Assembly: GCA_021846845.1 (NCBI GenBank)
Contig: JAJZWB010000016.1
Coordinates: 1 to 40,566 of the forward strand
Reading direction: 5' to 3'
Source: Actinomycetes bacterium
Lineage (GTDB): Bacteria; Actinomycetota; Thermoleophilia; Solirubrobacterales; Solirubrobacteraceae
Length of the DNA stretch: 40,566 nucleotides
The position numbers were made by a program, and so were the translations under genes. Positions 30,613-40,001 of this stretch are shown in pieces. The notes beneath the pieces were generated by a model. That model was not told the origin of the DNA and did not search any database. It worked only from the letters and a program-made list of their open reading frames with translations. Positions within the stretch are counted from its first letter, which is position 1. Every line of letters starts with the position of its first letter.

Positions 30613-31596
30613 CTAGTCTGCCCCGACGGGCGGGTCGACCAGACGGAGCTCGGCGGCGGCGCGCCTGGCGTCCCGGCGATCGGCGAACTTGAGCAAGACG
30701 ATGCTGGCGATGAATAGGATCACGAGCGGGAGCGTCTCCAGGCCGGTCGTGACCGGGTCCGCTCCCGGCATCGCGGCGGCTATCACCGCGATGATGACCG
30801 TAGCGTAGCGCCAGTGCCTGGTGAGGGTGCGACCGTCGATCACGCCCAGCGCGCGCAAGCCCAGCAGCGCCAGCGGGAGCTGGAAGGCGAGGCCGACCGC
30901 CCCCATCGTCATGACCTCGAAGGAGTAGAGCGGCCTGGCCTGGACGAGGTTGTTGAACTCGCTGGAGTTGTAGCCCTGGAGGAAGCGGACCGCCGCCGGG
31001 AGCACCACCATGTAGGTGAACACGACCCCCGAGATGAACAGCGCCGGCGCCGCCAGCACCGCCGGCCGAGCGACCCTGCGCTCGTCGGGGCTGAGAGCGG
31101 GGACGACGAATGCGTAGATCTCGTACAGAAGCACCGGCAGGGCGAGCAGAACCGCGGCATAGAAGGAGACCGTGACCGTGGTGGTGAACGGCTCCCCGAC
31201 GCCGATCGTGATCGGCACGTTGCTCGGCTGGGTCTGCGGAAGCGCCCTCGCGCCCGCGTCCAGCTGCTGGCCGGCGGCCGCGACCAGCGCCGCGAACGGA
31301 GCCGGAACCCCTGGAACGCGCGAGGCGGCCGAGAGCAGGCCGGCCGCGTTCTCGATGTGATGCGCCGCGGAGACCGAGTCCCGCGTCAGGCCGCCGAGAT
31401 GGTTGGCGGGCGCCGCCGCGACATCCGCGATCGGCCTGTTCAGCGCGTTGAGGAGGAGATGGTTCTGCCAGAAGCACAGGCCGAACGCGACGACGAGCGC
31501 CGCAAGGCACACGAACAGGCGCGACCGCAGCTCATCGAGGTGATCGACGACGCTCAGGCGTTCGTCGTGGCCGATCGGCCGGAGCACCCTCGACAT
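30613..31596 (-). CDS. tatC: Sec-independent protein translocase TatC
   Basis: A 327-residue multi-spanning protein; it binds twin-arginine signal peptides and, with TatA, transports folded proteins. The N-terminal motif S-V-V-D-H-L-D-E-L-R-S-R-L-F precedes helix 1. Later come L-Y-E-I-Y-A-F-V-V-P-A-L, the conserved F/Y-E-x-Y-x-F-x-x-P-G-L-type segment, and E-R-R. It is longer than the usual 250 residues because the first external loop, between helices 1 and 2, carries about 60-70 extra residues (roughly 45-110) rich in Ala and Leu. It lies 21 bases after tatA and upstream of a coupled membrane protein. The Rieske protein in this window has a twin-arginine motif and is a likely client. Confidence 0.93.
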   Translation of the reverse strand: MSRVLRPIGHDERLSVVDHLDELRSRLFVCLAALVVAFGLCFWQNHLLLNALNRPIADVAAAPANHLGGLTRDSVSAAHHIENAAGLLSAASRVPGVPAPFAALVAAAGQQLDAGARALPQTQPSNVPITIGVGEPFTTTVTVSFYAAVLLALPVLLYEIYAFVVPALSPDERRVARPAVLAAPALFISGVVFTYMVVLPAAVRFLQGYNSSEFNNLVQARPLYSFEVMTMGAVGLAFQLPLALLGLRALGVIDGRTLTRHWRYATVIIAVIAAAMPGADPVTTGLETLPLVILFIASIVLLKFADRRDARRAAAELRLVDPPVGAD

Positions 31597-31617
31597 CGGT
31601 CGCCCCTGGCCGGCGGA

Positions 31618-32250
31618 TCAGGCGCGCGGCTCGGTCCCCGGGGCGCCCGGCGCCCCGGAGGCCGGACGGGCCCCCACCGGCTGGACCTGCTGGGGATCGG
31701 GAGCCTGGGGCTGCACGTACTGGGGCGCGACACCGGCCTGCCCGGGCTGCGGCGCGGTCGCCGGTGGCGGGTGGTGGGGCGGGACGTGCTGCTGAGCGGG
31801 CGCCGGAGCGGCGTACTGCTGCGGCTGCGCGTGCTGCTGAGCGACCGCCGGCTGCGCGTACTGCGGCGCCGGCGGCGCGTACTGCTGGGGGGGCGCCGGA
31901 GCGGCGTACTGCTGCGGCTGGGCGTACTGCTGAGCGGGTGCCGGAGCGGCGTACTGCTGTGGCTGGGCGTACTGCGGGGCGGGTGCCGGAGCGGCGTACT
32001 GCTGCGGCTGGGCGTACTGCGGGGCGGGCGCCGACTGCGCCGCGGCCTGCTGGGTCACGGCGGGCGCGACCGGAGCCTGCGACAGGGAGGGAGCGTCGGA
32101 CTCGGGCTTGGACTCACCCGTGATCCCCTCCTTGAACTCGCGCATGCCCTGACCGAGACCCTTCCCGATGCCCGGCAGGCGCTTGGGCCCCATGATCAGA
32201 AGCACGATGATCAGGACGACGATTGCATCAACGGCGGGATTGCGGAACAT
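31618..32250 (-). CDS. tatA: TatA with long repetitive Gln/Pro/Tyr tail
   Basis: A 210-residue protein; usual TatA is 60-90. The ATG follows GGAGAGG. Residues 1-20 form the membrane helix (V-D-A-I-V-V-L-I-I-V-L-L-I-M). G-P-K-R-L-P-G-I-G-K-G-L-G is the hinge and amphipathic helix, and M-R-E-F-K-E-G-I closes the Tat core. From about residue 75 a 15-residue unit, QYAQPQQYAAPAPAP, repeats three to five times, and the rest is Pro/Gln/Ala-rich. The single tatA before tatC, with no separate tatB, is common in Gram-positives. The tail is cytoplasmic by topology and its role is unknown. Confidence 0.92.
   Translation of the reverse strand: MFRNPAVDAIVVLIIVLLIMGPKRLPGIGKGLGQGMREFKEGITGESKPESDAPSLSQAPVAPAVTQQAAAQSAPAPQYAQPQQYAAPAPAPQYAQPQQYAAPAPAQQYAQPQQYAAPAPPQQYAPPAPQYAQPAVAQQHAQPQQYAAPAPAQQHVPPHHPPPATAPQPGQAGVAPQYVQPQAPDPQQVQPVGARPASGAPGAPGTEPRA
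31795..32019. repeat. 45-bp tandem repeats encoding the TatA tail
   Basis: Units of 45 bases (15 codons) read on the minus strand as Q-Y-A-Q-P-Q-Q-Y-A-A-P-A-P-A, with gcgtactgctgcggctgggc recurring on the plus strand. The copies are nearly identical at the DNA level, so copy number may vary between strains. Confidence 0.85.
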
Positions 32251-32374
32251 GCTCTGGCCTCTCCAGCTGTGGGACGACCAAGCCTACCGACCTGGGGGCC
32301 TCAGGCAAAGCGAACATGCGACGAACGTCACTCAAGAGCCCCTGCGAGGCGCCGATATAGCTGAGCGAGCAGAG

Positions 32375-32761
32375 ATGAACCGCCGCCCCGACCGTCACAC
32401 GATCCGCCGCATCCTCCTCCCCTCCGGGCGGGCGATCGAGGTGGTTCGCTTCTACCCGGCGCAGGGAGAGACCGGACTGCACGTCTGTCCGAGCTGCGGT
32501 TCGGACCTCGTGCAGCCGGTGGAGTGGGCCGAGGCGCCGCGGGGGTTCTGGGAGCTGCTCCTGCGCTGCCCCAACTGCTTCTGGACCGACGACGGCGTCT
32601 TCGACCAGGAGCAGGTCGACGCGCTGGAGGAGCGCCTCGACGCCGGCCTGACCGAGATGCTCGCCGATCTCCGCCGCCTCACCCAGGCGAACATGAGCCA
32701 GGAGATCGAGCGGTTCGCCGCCGCGCTCAACGCCGACCTGATCCTGCCCGAGGACTTCTGA
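32375..32761 (+). CDS. Zinc-ribbon protein of unknown function
   Basis: A 128-residue protein from ATG 32375, divergent from tatA by 124 bases. C38-P-S-C41-G and C65-P-N-C68 form a zinc ribbon. The region after it is helical and acidic (E-Q-V-D-A-L-E-E-R-L-D-A-G-L and later A-D-L-R-R-L-T-Q), with no membrane segment. This looks like a conserved actinobacterial hypothetical. A nucleic-acid or protein-binding role is possible but nothing specific can be said. The frame is open upstream, but those codons overlap tatA. Confidence 0.8.
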   Translation: MNRRPDRHTIRRILLPSGRAIEVVRFYPAQGETGLHVCPSCGSDLVQPVEWAEAPRGFWELLLRCPNCFWTDDGVFDQEQVDALEERLDAGLTEMLADLRRLTQANMSQEIERFAAALNADLILPEDF

Positions 32762-32849
32762 CGCTCCGGGGTCCGGGTCCCGAGCGACCCCGCCGGCCGG
32801 ACGCGGTCCGATCCGGAGCCGTGCCGACCGACCGACCGCCGCGAGCGGC

Positions 32850-33821
32850 TCAGGAGTAGCGTTCCACCACCCCGTCGGCGATCAGCTCCAGTGCGGCGCG
32901 CTGACGCGCGGGGAGCGTCGGAAGCTCGGCCTTGGCGTCGGCGACCAGGGTGAGCGCGCGGGAGCGCACCTCCTCAAGCGCTCCGGTGGCGGCTATCCGC
33001 GCGCACACCGCCGCCGCGTCACCAGGCGTCGCGATCGAGCGGAGATCCAGCTGCCGGAGCCGCTCGTCACGCTCGCGGGCGACGATCAGCGGCAGGTTGA
33101 CGGTGCCGTCGAGCAGGTCCGCCCCGCGGGGCTTGCCGGTGCGCTCGGGGGGACCGGACACGTCGAGCACGTCATCGAGCAGCTGGAAGGCCAGGCCGAT
33201 CCGCTCGCCGAACGCGGCGAGCCGCGCGGCGTCGCCGTCGCCCTCGAGCGCCCCGAGCTCGCACGCGGCCGCGAACAGGACCGCGGTCTTCAGGCGGCAG
33301 CGCTCGATGCAGCGCGCCTCCGAGACGGCGCGCCACGCGTCCGCCCGCTGCATCAGCTCGCCCGCCGCGAGCCGGCGGCTCGCGCGCGCCAGGATGCGCA
33401 CGGCGGCGACGGACCTCGATCCGACCAGCTCGGCGAACGCGCGTGAGAACAGGAGATCCCCGGTCGCGGTGGCGGCGAGGCGGCCGCCCGCGGCGACGAC
33501 GGTGGGGCGCCCGCGCCGCAGGGGCGACCCGTCCAGCACGTCATCGTGGACCAGGGTCGCGGAGTGCACCAGCTCGATCGCGACCGCGGCGCGCAGCATC
33601 GCATCTGACTCCGGCGGCGGCGCGCCGGCGGACAGGAAGACCAGCAGCGGCCGCAGCCGCTTCCCGCCCGCGGCTATCGTCTCGCCGGCGTGCCTCGCGA
33701 GGCCGTCCCCATGCCCCGTCGCCAGCTCCCCGAGCCGCCGCTCGAGGCGGGTCATCAGCCGGGCGGCGCCATCGCCACCAGCCTCGACGACGGCCCGGAC
33801 GGTGTCGGTCGCCGTGCTCAC
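32850..33821 (-). CDS. Long-chain polyprenyl diphosphate synthase
   Basis: A 323-residue trans-prenyltransferase. The first aspartate motif is D93-D-V-L-D97 and the second D216-D-V-L-D220, with G-K-R-L-R-P near residue 54 for diphosphate binding. Position -5 before the first motif is Ala88. A small residue there, in place of an aromatic one, allows long products (C30-C40), suiting the menaquinone tail. It is the last gene of the respiratory/heme array, 13 bases after the menaquinone methyltransferase, which supports that role. No separate small subunit of the HepS type is seen here. Confidence 0.9.
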   Translation of the reverse strand: MSTATDTVRAVVEAGGDGAARLMTRLERRLGELATGHGDGLARHAGETIAAGGKRLRPLLVFLSAGAPPPESDAMLRAAVAIELVHSATLVHDDVLDGSPLRRGRPTVVAAGGRLAATATGDLLFSRAFAELVGSRSVAAVRILARASRRLAAGELMQRADAWRAVSEARCIERCRLKTAVLFAAACELGALEGDGDAARLAAFGERIGLAFQLLDDVLDVSGPPERTGKPRGADLLDGTVNLPLIVARERDERLRQLDLRSIATPGDAAAVCARIAATGALEEVRSRALTLVADAKAELPTLPARQRAALELIADGVVERYS

Positions 33822-33834
33822 CCGACCGCGCCGC

Positions 33835-34575
33835 TCACCCTCTGACCTCGCCCACGTGCACTGCGATGATCCCGCCGGCCGTCACGATCCATCGGATTCT
33901 CTCAAGGCCGGCCCGCCACATGGCCTCGGCCAGGACCGGCGGCTGCGGGAAGCGGCGCACGGAGCTGGGCAGGTAGCTGTAGGCGGCCGCGTCGCCCGCC
34001 AGGCGGCCGAGCATCGGCACGATGCGGTCAAACCAGGCATCGAGGAAGGTCGAGAGCGGCGGCCCGGTGGGGGTCGTTATCTCCAGGACGACCACGCGCC
34101 CGCCAGGCGCGACGACGCGTGCCATCTCGGCCAGCCCGCGCTGAAGGTCGGCGAAGTTGCGCGCGCCGAAGCCGACGGTCGCGGCGGCGAACTCGCCATC
34201 TGCGTAGGGCAGCGCGAGCGCGTTGGCGGGTTCGAAGCTGACCGGGACGTCCGATGGGACCGAGCCGCGCTCGCGCGCGGCCTGCAGCTTGGCGCCCGCC
34301 AGCTCCAGCATCCCCTCGGAGAAGTCGGCGGCCACGACCGCCCCACCCGGCGCGACGCGACGGGCGAGCTCCAGCGCCAGGTCGCCGGTCCCGGTCGCCA
34401 CGTCCAGGACCCGGTCTCCGGGCCTCACCGCCGCAAGATCGGCCGCGCGTGCGCGCCAGCGGTGATGCAGGCCGGCGGTCATGACCGCATTCATGCGGTC
34501 ATAGACCCCGGCGATGCGATCGAACATTGCCCGGACCTGCGGCTCCGGAAGGGTGCCGGGAGCGGTCGCGCTCAT
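33835..34575 (-). CDS. menG: Demethylmenaquinone methyltransferase
   Basis: A 246-residue class I SAM methyltransferase of the UbiE/MenG family. The ATG at 34575 follows GTGAGG at good spacing; the longer open frame overlaps the neighbouring cytochrome gene. M-F-D-R-I-A-G-V-Y-D-R-M-N is the family's N-terminal signature, V-L-D-V-A-T-G-T-G-D-L-A the SAM-binding loop, and G-F-G-A-R-N the ubiE motif. It adds the last methyl group to form menaquinone. The bc complex genes just upstream and polyprenyl synthase downstream point to menaquinone rather than ubiquinone. Confidence 0.93.
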   Translation of the reverse strand: MSATAPGTLPEPQVRAMFDRIAGVYDRMNAVMTAGLHHRWRARAADLAAVRPGDRVLDVATGTGDLALELARRVAPGGAVVAADFSEGMLELAGAKLQAARERGSVPSDVPVSFEPANALALPYADGEFAAATVGFGARNFADLQRGLAEMARVVAPGGRVVVLEITTPTGPPLSTFLDAWFDRIVPMLGRLAGDAAAYSYLPSSVRRFPQPPVLAEAMWRAGLERIRWIVTAGGIIAVHVGEVRG

Positions 34576-34610
34576 CTCGCGCCTCACGGTCCCAGATTCC
34601 GCTCCCGGCG

Positions 34611-35348
34611 CTACTGGAGCTCGCCGAGGAAGTTGATCAGGTCGTAGAACTGACGCGGGTTCTGCTTGGCGAGCGCCGCGAACGAGGGCATCGGCGCCGT
34701 CGGGTTGCGCAGCGTGGACGCGATCGCCTCCGGGCGGAGGATGCGTCCGATGTGCGTCAGCGGCGGCCCGGGACCGTCGTTGCCGTTGTTGCCGAGAACG
34801 TGGCACGCGAGGCAGCCGGAGTTTCCGACGACCAGCGCGCCGGCCCGGAAGATCGCCTTCTGCTGGGCGGTCAGAGACGCCGGAGGCTGCAGGTCGACGG
34901 TGTTCGGCGAACCCGTGTTGGCGCCGGTGTAGGTCAGGAAGGCCATCGCGAAGATCGTGGTCAGCCCAGCGGCGAGCGCGACCGGCCGCCGCTCGATCCG
35001 GCGCTCCGGGCTGCGGTCGTAGAACGGCAGCAGGAACAGCAGGATCATGCAGATCGTCGGCACGCCGATCGTGGCGAGGTCCGTGAACTTGGGGATGTTG
35101 CGCATCACCCGGAGGACCTCGAACAGGAAGTAGAAGTACCAGTCCGGCCGCGGCACGTAGGTGGTCGTGGTCGGGTCGGCCTTCGGGCCGAGCTCGGCGC
35201 CGAACATCGCCGCCAGGAAGATGATCACGATCATCACCACGACCGCCATGACGGAGTCCTTGGCGACCGCGTAGGGGAAGAACGGCTTCCCCTGGTTCTT
35301 CAGGATCGAGTATTCGCGGAGGTATGCCTCCTTCTCGGCCTGGTTCAT
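34611..35348 (-). CDS. qcrC: Menaquinol:cytochrome c reductase subunit IV-cytochrome c fusion
   Basis: A 245-residue protein. Residues 1-140 match cytochrome b6f subunit IV with three membrane helices. The Qo-site motif is P68-D-W-Y71, the PDWY form typical of menaquinol complexes, where ubiquinol or plastoquinol enzymes have PEWY. The C-terminal part is an exported cytochrome c with C179-L-A-C182-H183 and a probable axial ligand M220 (A-P-M-P-S-F). This fusion is the Bacillus QcrC arrangement. It accepts electrons from the Rieske protein and passes them towards the oxidase. It sits 28 bases after qcrB. Confidence 0.93.
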   Translation of the reverse strand: MNQAEKEAYLREYSILKNQGKPFFPYAVAKDSVMAVVVMIVIIFLAAMFGAELGPKADPTTTTYVPRPDWYFYFLFEVLRVMRNIPKFTDLATIGVPTICMILLFLLPFYDRSPERRIERRPVALAAGLTTIFAMAFLTYTGANTGSPNTVDLQPPASLTAQQKAIFRAGALVVGNSGCLACHVLGNNGNDGPGPPLTHIGRILRPEAIASTLRNPTAPMPSFAALAKQNPRQFYDLINFLGELQ

Positions 35349-35376
35349 CGCACGCGTTGGTTGGTCGTCATCGTCA

Positions 35377-36186
35377 TCACAACGTGGTCTGGCGCAGCTC
35401 GGGCTCCTCCTGGGCCTTGATCCAGGGCGGGGCGGAGATGCCCAGCTTGGAGACCAGGTAGAGGTGAGCGCCGATCAGGGCGGCGATCAGCCCCGGTATC
35501 AGCATCATGTGAATCGCGTAGAAGCGGGACAGCGTCGTGGCTCCGAACTCGGGCCCGGCGCGGAGGAAGTCAGACAGGTACGGACCGAGGAACGGACCCG
35601 TGCCGTTGATGTTCACGCCGACGATCGTGGCCCAGTAGGAGCGCTGGTCGAAGGGCAGCAGGTAGCCGGTGAAGCCCATCGCCATCGTGAGAATCAGCAG
35701 CACGACGCCGATGATCCACGTGAGCTCCCGCGGGTACTTGTAGGCGCCGAAGAAGAACACGCGCGCCATGTGCATGAAGATCAGGATGATCATCACCGAC
35801 GCACCCCACTTGTGCATCGCGCGCACGAGCTGGCCGAGGAACGCCTGGTCGGTCAGGTAGCGCACCGACTCGTACGCGCCGCCGGCGGCGTCCGGCCGGT
35901 AGTACATCGCCAGGAAGACCCCGGTGACCGCCTGGTTGAGGAAGGCGAACATCGTCGCCGAGCCCAGGGTGTAGAACCAGTTGATCCCGCGCGGGACCTT
36001 GCGGAACATCATCCAGCGGATCCCGCCCGACAGCGAGGTCCGCTCGTCGATCCAGTCGACGACCGAGATTCCCGCATCGGCGGCGACCTCGATCGGGGTG
36101 GTGGCCTGCTTCTCGTCTGGCTCGCCGGGACGGCGCGGCGCGGGCCGCAGCGCCTTGGGCAGAGGCGGTGAGGGCAACTTTGGCAT
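35377..36186 (-). CDS. qcrB: Cytochrome b6-like subunit of menaquinol:cytochrome c reductase
   Basis: A 269-residue protein with four membrane helices. Heme ligands are H125 and H139 (14 apart) in helix B, and H226 and H241 (15 apart) in helix D. The 15 spacing is the b6-type pattern. G-Y-L-L-P-F-D-Q and K-Y-P-R-E-L-T-W are conserved quinone-site segments. At the place of the cysteine that covalently holds the extra c-type heme in b6 and Bacillus QcrB (F-Y-C-L-G), this protein has T73 (F-Y-T-L-G). The extra heme, if present, would not be anchored there. An extra N-terminal Pro-rich stretch of about 35 residues is soluble. Its ATG overlaps the qcrA stop by one base. Confidence 0.93.
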   Translation of the reverse strand: MPKLPSPPLPKALRPAPRRPGEPDEKQATTPIEVAADAGISVVDWIDERTSLSGGIRWMMFRKVPRGINWFYTLGSATMFAFLNQAVTGVFLAMYYRPDAAGGAYESVRYLTDQAFLGQLVRAMHKWGASVMIILIFMHMARVFFFGAYKYPRELTWIIGVVLLILTMAMGFTGYLLPFDQRSYWATIVGVNINGTGPFLGPYLSDFLRAGPEFGATTLSRFYAIHMMLIPGLIAALIGAHLYLVSKLGISAPPWIKAQEEPELRQTTL

Positions 36187-36869
36187 CAGCGACTGGTGAG
36201 CGACGCGGTATCGAAACGCGGGGGATAAAGGTACTGGCCGATGCCGTCGAGCGGCTGGCCGGGATCACGCGGGGAGAACCGCTGCAGCTCGGAGTTGACC
36301 GAGTATCGAGGCCCCAGCTCCACCAGGCCGGTGGAGGTGTTGTAGCGCGTGTAGAAGCGATCCAGCGGGCGCACGGGCGGACCGCCCACGACCATCCCAC
36401 GGAAGTCGTAGACGCCGCCGTGGCACGGGCAGATGAAGCGCTCCGCGGCGGCGACGAAGCGGACGGGGCAGCCGAGGTGCATGCAGCGCGAGGAGAGAGC
36501 CACCCAGTGGTTGTACTGGTCCAGCGGCTCGGTGTCGATCGCGGGGTCCCGCTTGCGCACGTAGGCGATCGAGTTCCCGGCCTCGCCGATGCCCTGGACG
36601 ATCTGGATCACCTTCGTCGTGTAGGTGGTATCGGTGAAGTCCTCCGGCGGGCCGATCGGCTGCCAGCTCCAGGGCAGGCGGCTGAACAGCGGCCCGATCG
36701 CGAACCCGAGCGCCGGCAGCGTGAACGCCATCGCGGCGACGGCGCCGGCGCCGTGCGTGACCCCGGTCATGAACCGCCTGCGAGTGACGGTCTCGCCCTC
36801 GAACGCTCCCGGCATCTGCCGGTCGAGCGTGTACTTGGACTTGCTTCCCTCTTTGTGTCGATCTGCCAC
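36186..36869 (-). CDS. qcrA: Rieske iron-sulfur subunit with twin-arginine signal anchor
   Basis: A 227-residue protein. T-R-R-R-F-M-T-G (about 29-36) is a twin-arginine motif leading into one membrane helix, so export in folded form by Tat is expected. The 2Fe-2S cluster is bound by C129-x-H131 and C147-x-x-H150. C134 and C149 would form the stabilising disulfide (C-M-H-L-G-C and C-P-C-H-G-G). One helix, unlike the three of canonical actinobacterial QcrA, is the Bacillus/b6f style. It is the first of three bc-complex genes and passes electrons from menaquinol to cytochrome c. Confidence 0.93.
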   Translation of the reverse strand: MADRHKEGSKSKYTLDRQMPGAFEGETVTRRRFMTGVTHGAGAVAAMAFTLPALGFAIGPLFSRLPWSWQPIGPPEDFTDTTYTTKVIQIVQGIGEAGNSIAYVRKRDPAIDTEPLDQYNHWVALSSRCMHLGCPVRFVAAAERFICPCHGGVYDFRGMVVGGPPVRPLDRFYTRYNTSTGLVELGPRYSVNSELQRFSPRDPGQPLDGIGQYLYPPRFDTASLTSR

Positions 36870-36892
36870 TTTGGTCTGTTCCTCAACGGCGG

Positions 36893-37584
36893 CTAAGCCG
36901 CGTCCAACGGTCCGGTAAGCCTACAGCCAACCGGCGCTTCGAGGTCCGCTCCCCCACCGACGGTCCGATCGCGAACGGCCAGCAGCGCGGCGCGCGCGCG
37001 TTCGTCCCCGGCCCGGGCCAGCCGCTTGGCGGCCTCCAGCTCGGGCCCGCCGCCCCAGCCGATGGCCGCCGCGCCCGCCTCCCACACCGCGGACGCGAGC
37101 GCCAGGTCACGCTCCGCCTGCGCCTGGGCGACGAGTGAGATCACGTCTGCCAGCTCGGCCACCGCGTCCAGATCGCCGAGCTCGGCGAGCCGCGAGAGCC
37201 CCAGCGCGTAGAGGCGATCGCCGAGCAGGAGCGCCAGATCGGGCTCGTCGCAGCGGACGACCCGCGGCGCGCCGTAGTGCAGCAGCGATCCCTCCAGGAT
37301 CATCTCCAGCAGCAGCTCGTAGTCGTCGCGGCGGGCCGCCGCGCGCGGTCCGGAGGCCGCCAGGGCCGGCGCGGACGCGCCCGGAGGGGCCCCCTCGCCG
37401 GTCACGGCCTCGGACGCGCCCGGTGGCCTCCCCTCGCCGGCCGCGGCGGCGGACGCGCCGGGAGGCCCTCCCTCGCCGCTCTCGGCCGCGGCCGTAGCGC
37501 GCGGGTCGGTCACGGGCCCGGCCGCGAGCGCGTCGGCCAGGGCGCCGCCCTCCTGCGCGAGCGCCCTGCGCAGCGCCTCGAGCC

Positions 37585-37588
<4 letters not shown>
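36893..37588 (-). CDS. Unknown helical protein between hemL and qcrA
   Basis: A 231-residue protein. Its GTG start overlaps the hemL stop as GTGA. Residues 37-75 are three copies of a 13-residue unit (G-E-G-x-P-P-G-A-S). The rest, from about 88, is helical: L-L-L-G-D-R-L-Y-A-L-G-L-S-R-L-A-E-L-G-D, then V-A-E-L-A-D-V-I-S-L-V-A-Q-A-Q-A-E. That pattern recalls the G-D-x-L-x-A-x-A segment of polyprenyl synthases, but no D-D-x-x-D motif is present. A non-catalytic synthase-like partner is one idea; I do not recognise the family with confidence. The qcrA start is 23 bases downstream. Confidence 0.7.
37364..37480. repeat. Three imperfect 39-bp tandem repeats
   Basis: The 13-residue units G-E-G-G-P-P-G-A-S, G-E-G-R-P-P-G-A-S and G-E-G-A-P-P-G-A-S, each followed by four variable residues, repeat in frame within the unknown 231-residue protein. 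This is a flexible Pro/Gly/Ala linker likely made by slippage. Confidence 0.75.
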
Positions 37589-38870
<1,282 letters not shown>

Positions 38871-38874
<4 letters not shown>

Positions 38875-40001
38875 ACGCCCGCGTGCTCGCGCTCCCAGGC
38901 CCGGTGCGCGTCGGTGAAGTAGAGCAGGCGGATCTTCTTGAACTCGGTCGACGAGTAGAGCGTCGCGCGCTCCGCGATCCCGGTATCGGCGGCGATCGAG
39001 TCAAGGATCGCGTCGCACTCCTCCTTGGAGCGCCCGTGGGCCATCGTGAAGACCGAGTACGGCCAGTCCGGGTAGGTCGGGCGCTGATAGCAGTGGGAGA
39101 TGCCGCGGAACGCCGCCATCCGCATCCCGACCTCCAGGACCCGGTCCTCGGGCACCCGCCAGACCCCCATCCCATTGGCGGAGAAGCCCGCCCTGCGGTG
39201 GAACAGGATCGCGGCGACGCGGCGCAGCAGGCTGCGCTGGACCATCCGCTCCAGGTGGGCCAGCAAGCTCTCCTGGGAGATCCCCAGCTCGGCCGCGGCG
39301 GGCGCGTAGGGCTCCGGGATCACCGGCATGTCGCCCTGGAGCGCGCGGATCACAGCGTGATCGAAGTCGTCGTGGGGCTGAGGCTCGGTCTCGGCCGGCG
39401 GCACCGCCTCGGCGGTGCGCCGGGCGAGCGAGCTCGTGTCGCCCTCCATCTCCAGGTCCATCCTGATCTTGAACAGCCTCAGCGTCGGCAGCTGGCGCAC
39501 GGACTCAGCGCCGGCCTCCCGCGCCAGGACCTCCAGCGTGCCCTCGAGCCCGAGCGGCGACCCGGGCTCGGTCGCGATCGTGAACCACATGTTGAACTCG
39601 TGGTTGCGCAGGTAGTTGTGGGAGACGCCCGGGTGCGCGTTGATCACGCTCGCCGCCCGCCAGGGGTGCTCGGGATCGACCTTGGCGGCCACCAGCATCG
39701 AGCTGTAGCCGAGGGCGCGCGTGTCGAAGATCGGCGTGACCTGGCGGATGATCCGATCGTCGAGCAGGCGCTGCACGCGGACGATCGCCTCCTGCTCGGC
39801 GATCCCCGCCTTGGCGGCGACATGCTGGTAGGGCCGGCGCGCGATCGGGAACGAGCCCTGCATGAGGTTCAGCAGCCGGCGGTCGAGGTCCGTCAGCTCG
39901 ACGGCCGCCCCGTGAGCGCGGCTGCGCAGCTTCGGCCCGTGCTGTCCGCCGGCGCGGGCAGGCCGGCCGGCGTTGGTGTGGGTGGTGTCTATTGCAGCCA
40001 T
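38871..40001 (-). CDS. Siroheme decarboxylase, AhbA-AhbB fusion
   Basis: A 376-residue protein with two Lrp/AsnC-like halves. The first half has F-P-I-A-R-R-P-Y, then [14 protein letters not shown] and [10 protein letters not shown], matching AhbA. The second half has V-I-P-E-P-Y, then [16 protein letters not shown] and [12 protein letters not shown], matching AhbB. The two are normally separate subunits that remove two carboxyls from siroheme in the alternative heme (or heme d1) pathway; here one gene encodes both. Many databases call such proteins AsnC regulators, but the motifs are those of the enzyme. It overlaps hemB and hemL, which fits a tetrapyrrole role. Confidence 0.85.

Noticed and set aside
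32168-32374. Longer start for the zinc-ribbon protein
   Set aside because: These codons overlap the tatA gene and its promoter region and add no conserved sequence.
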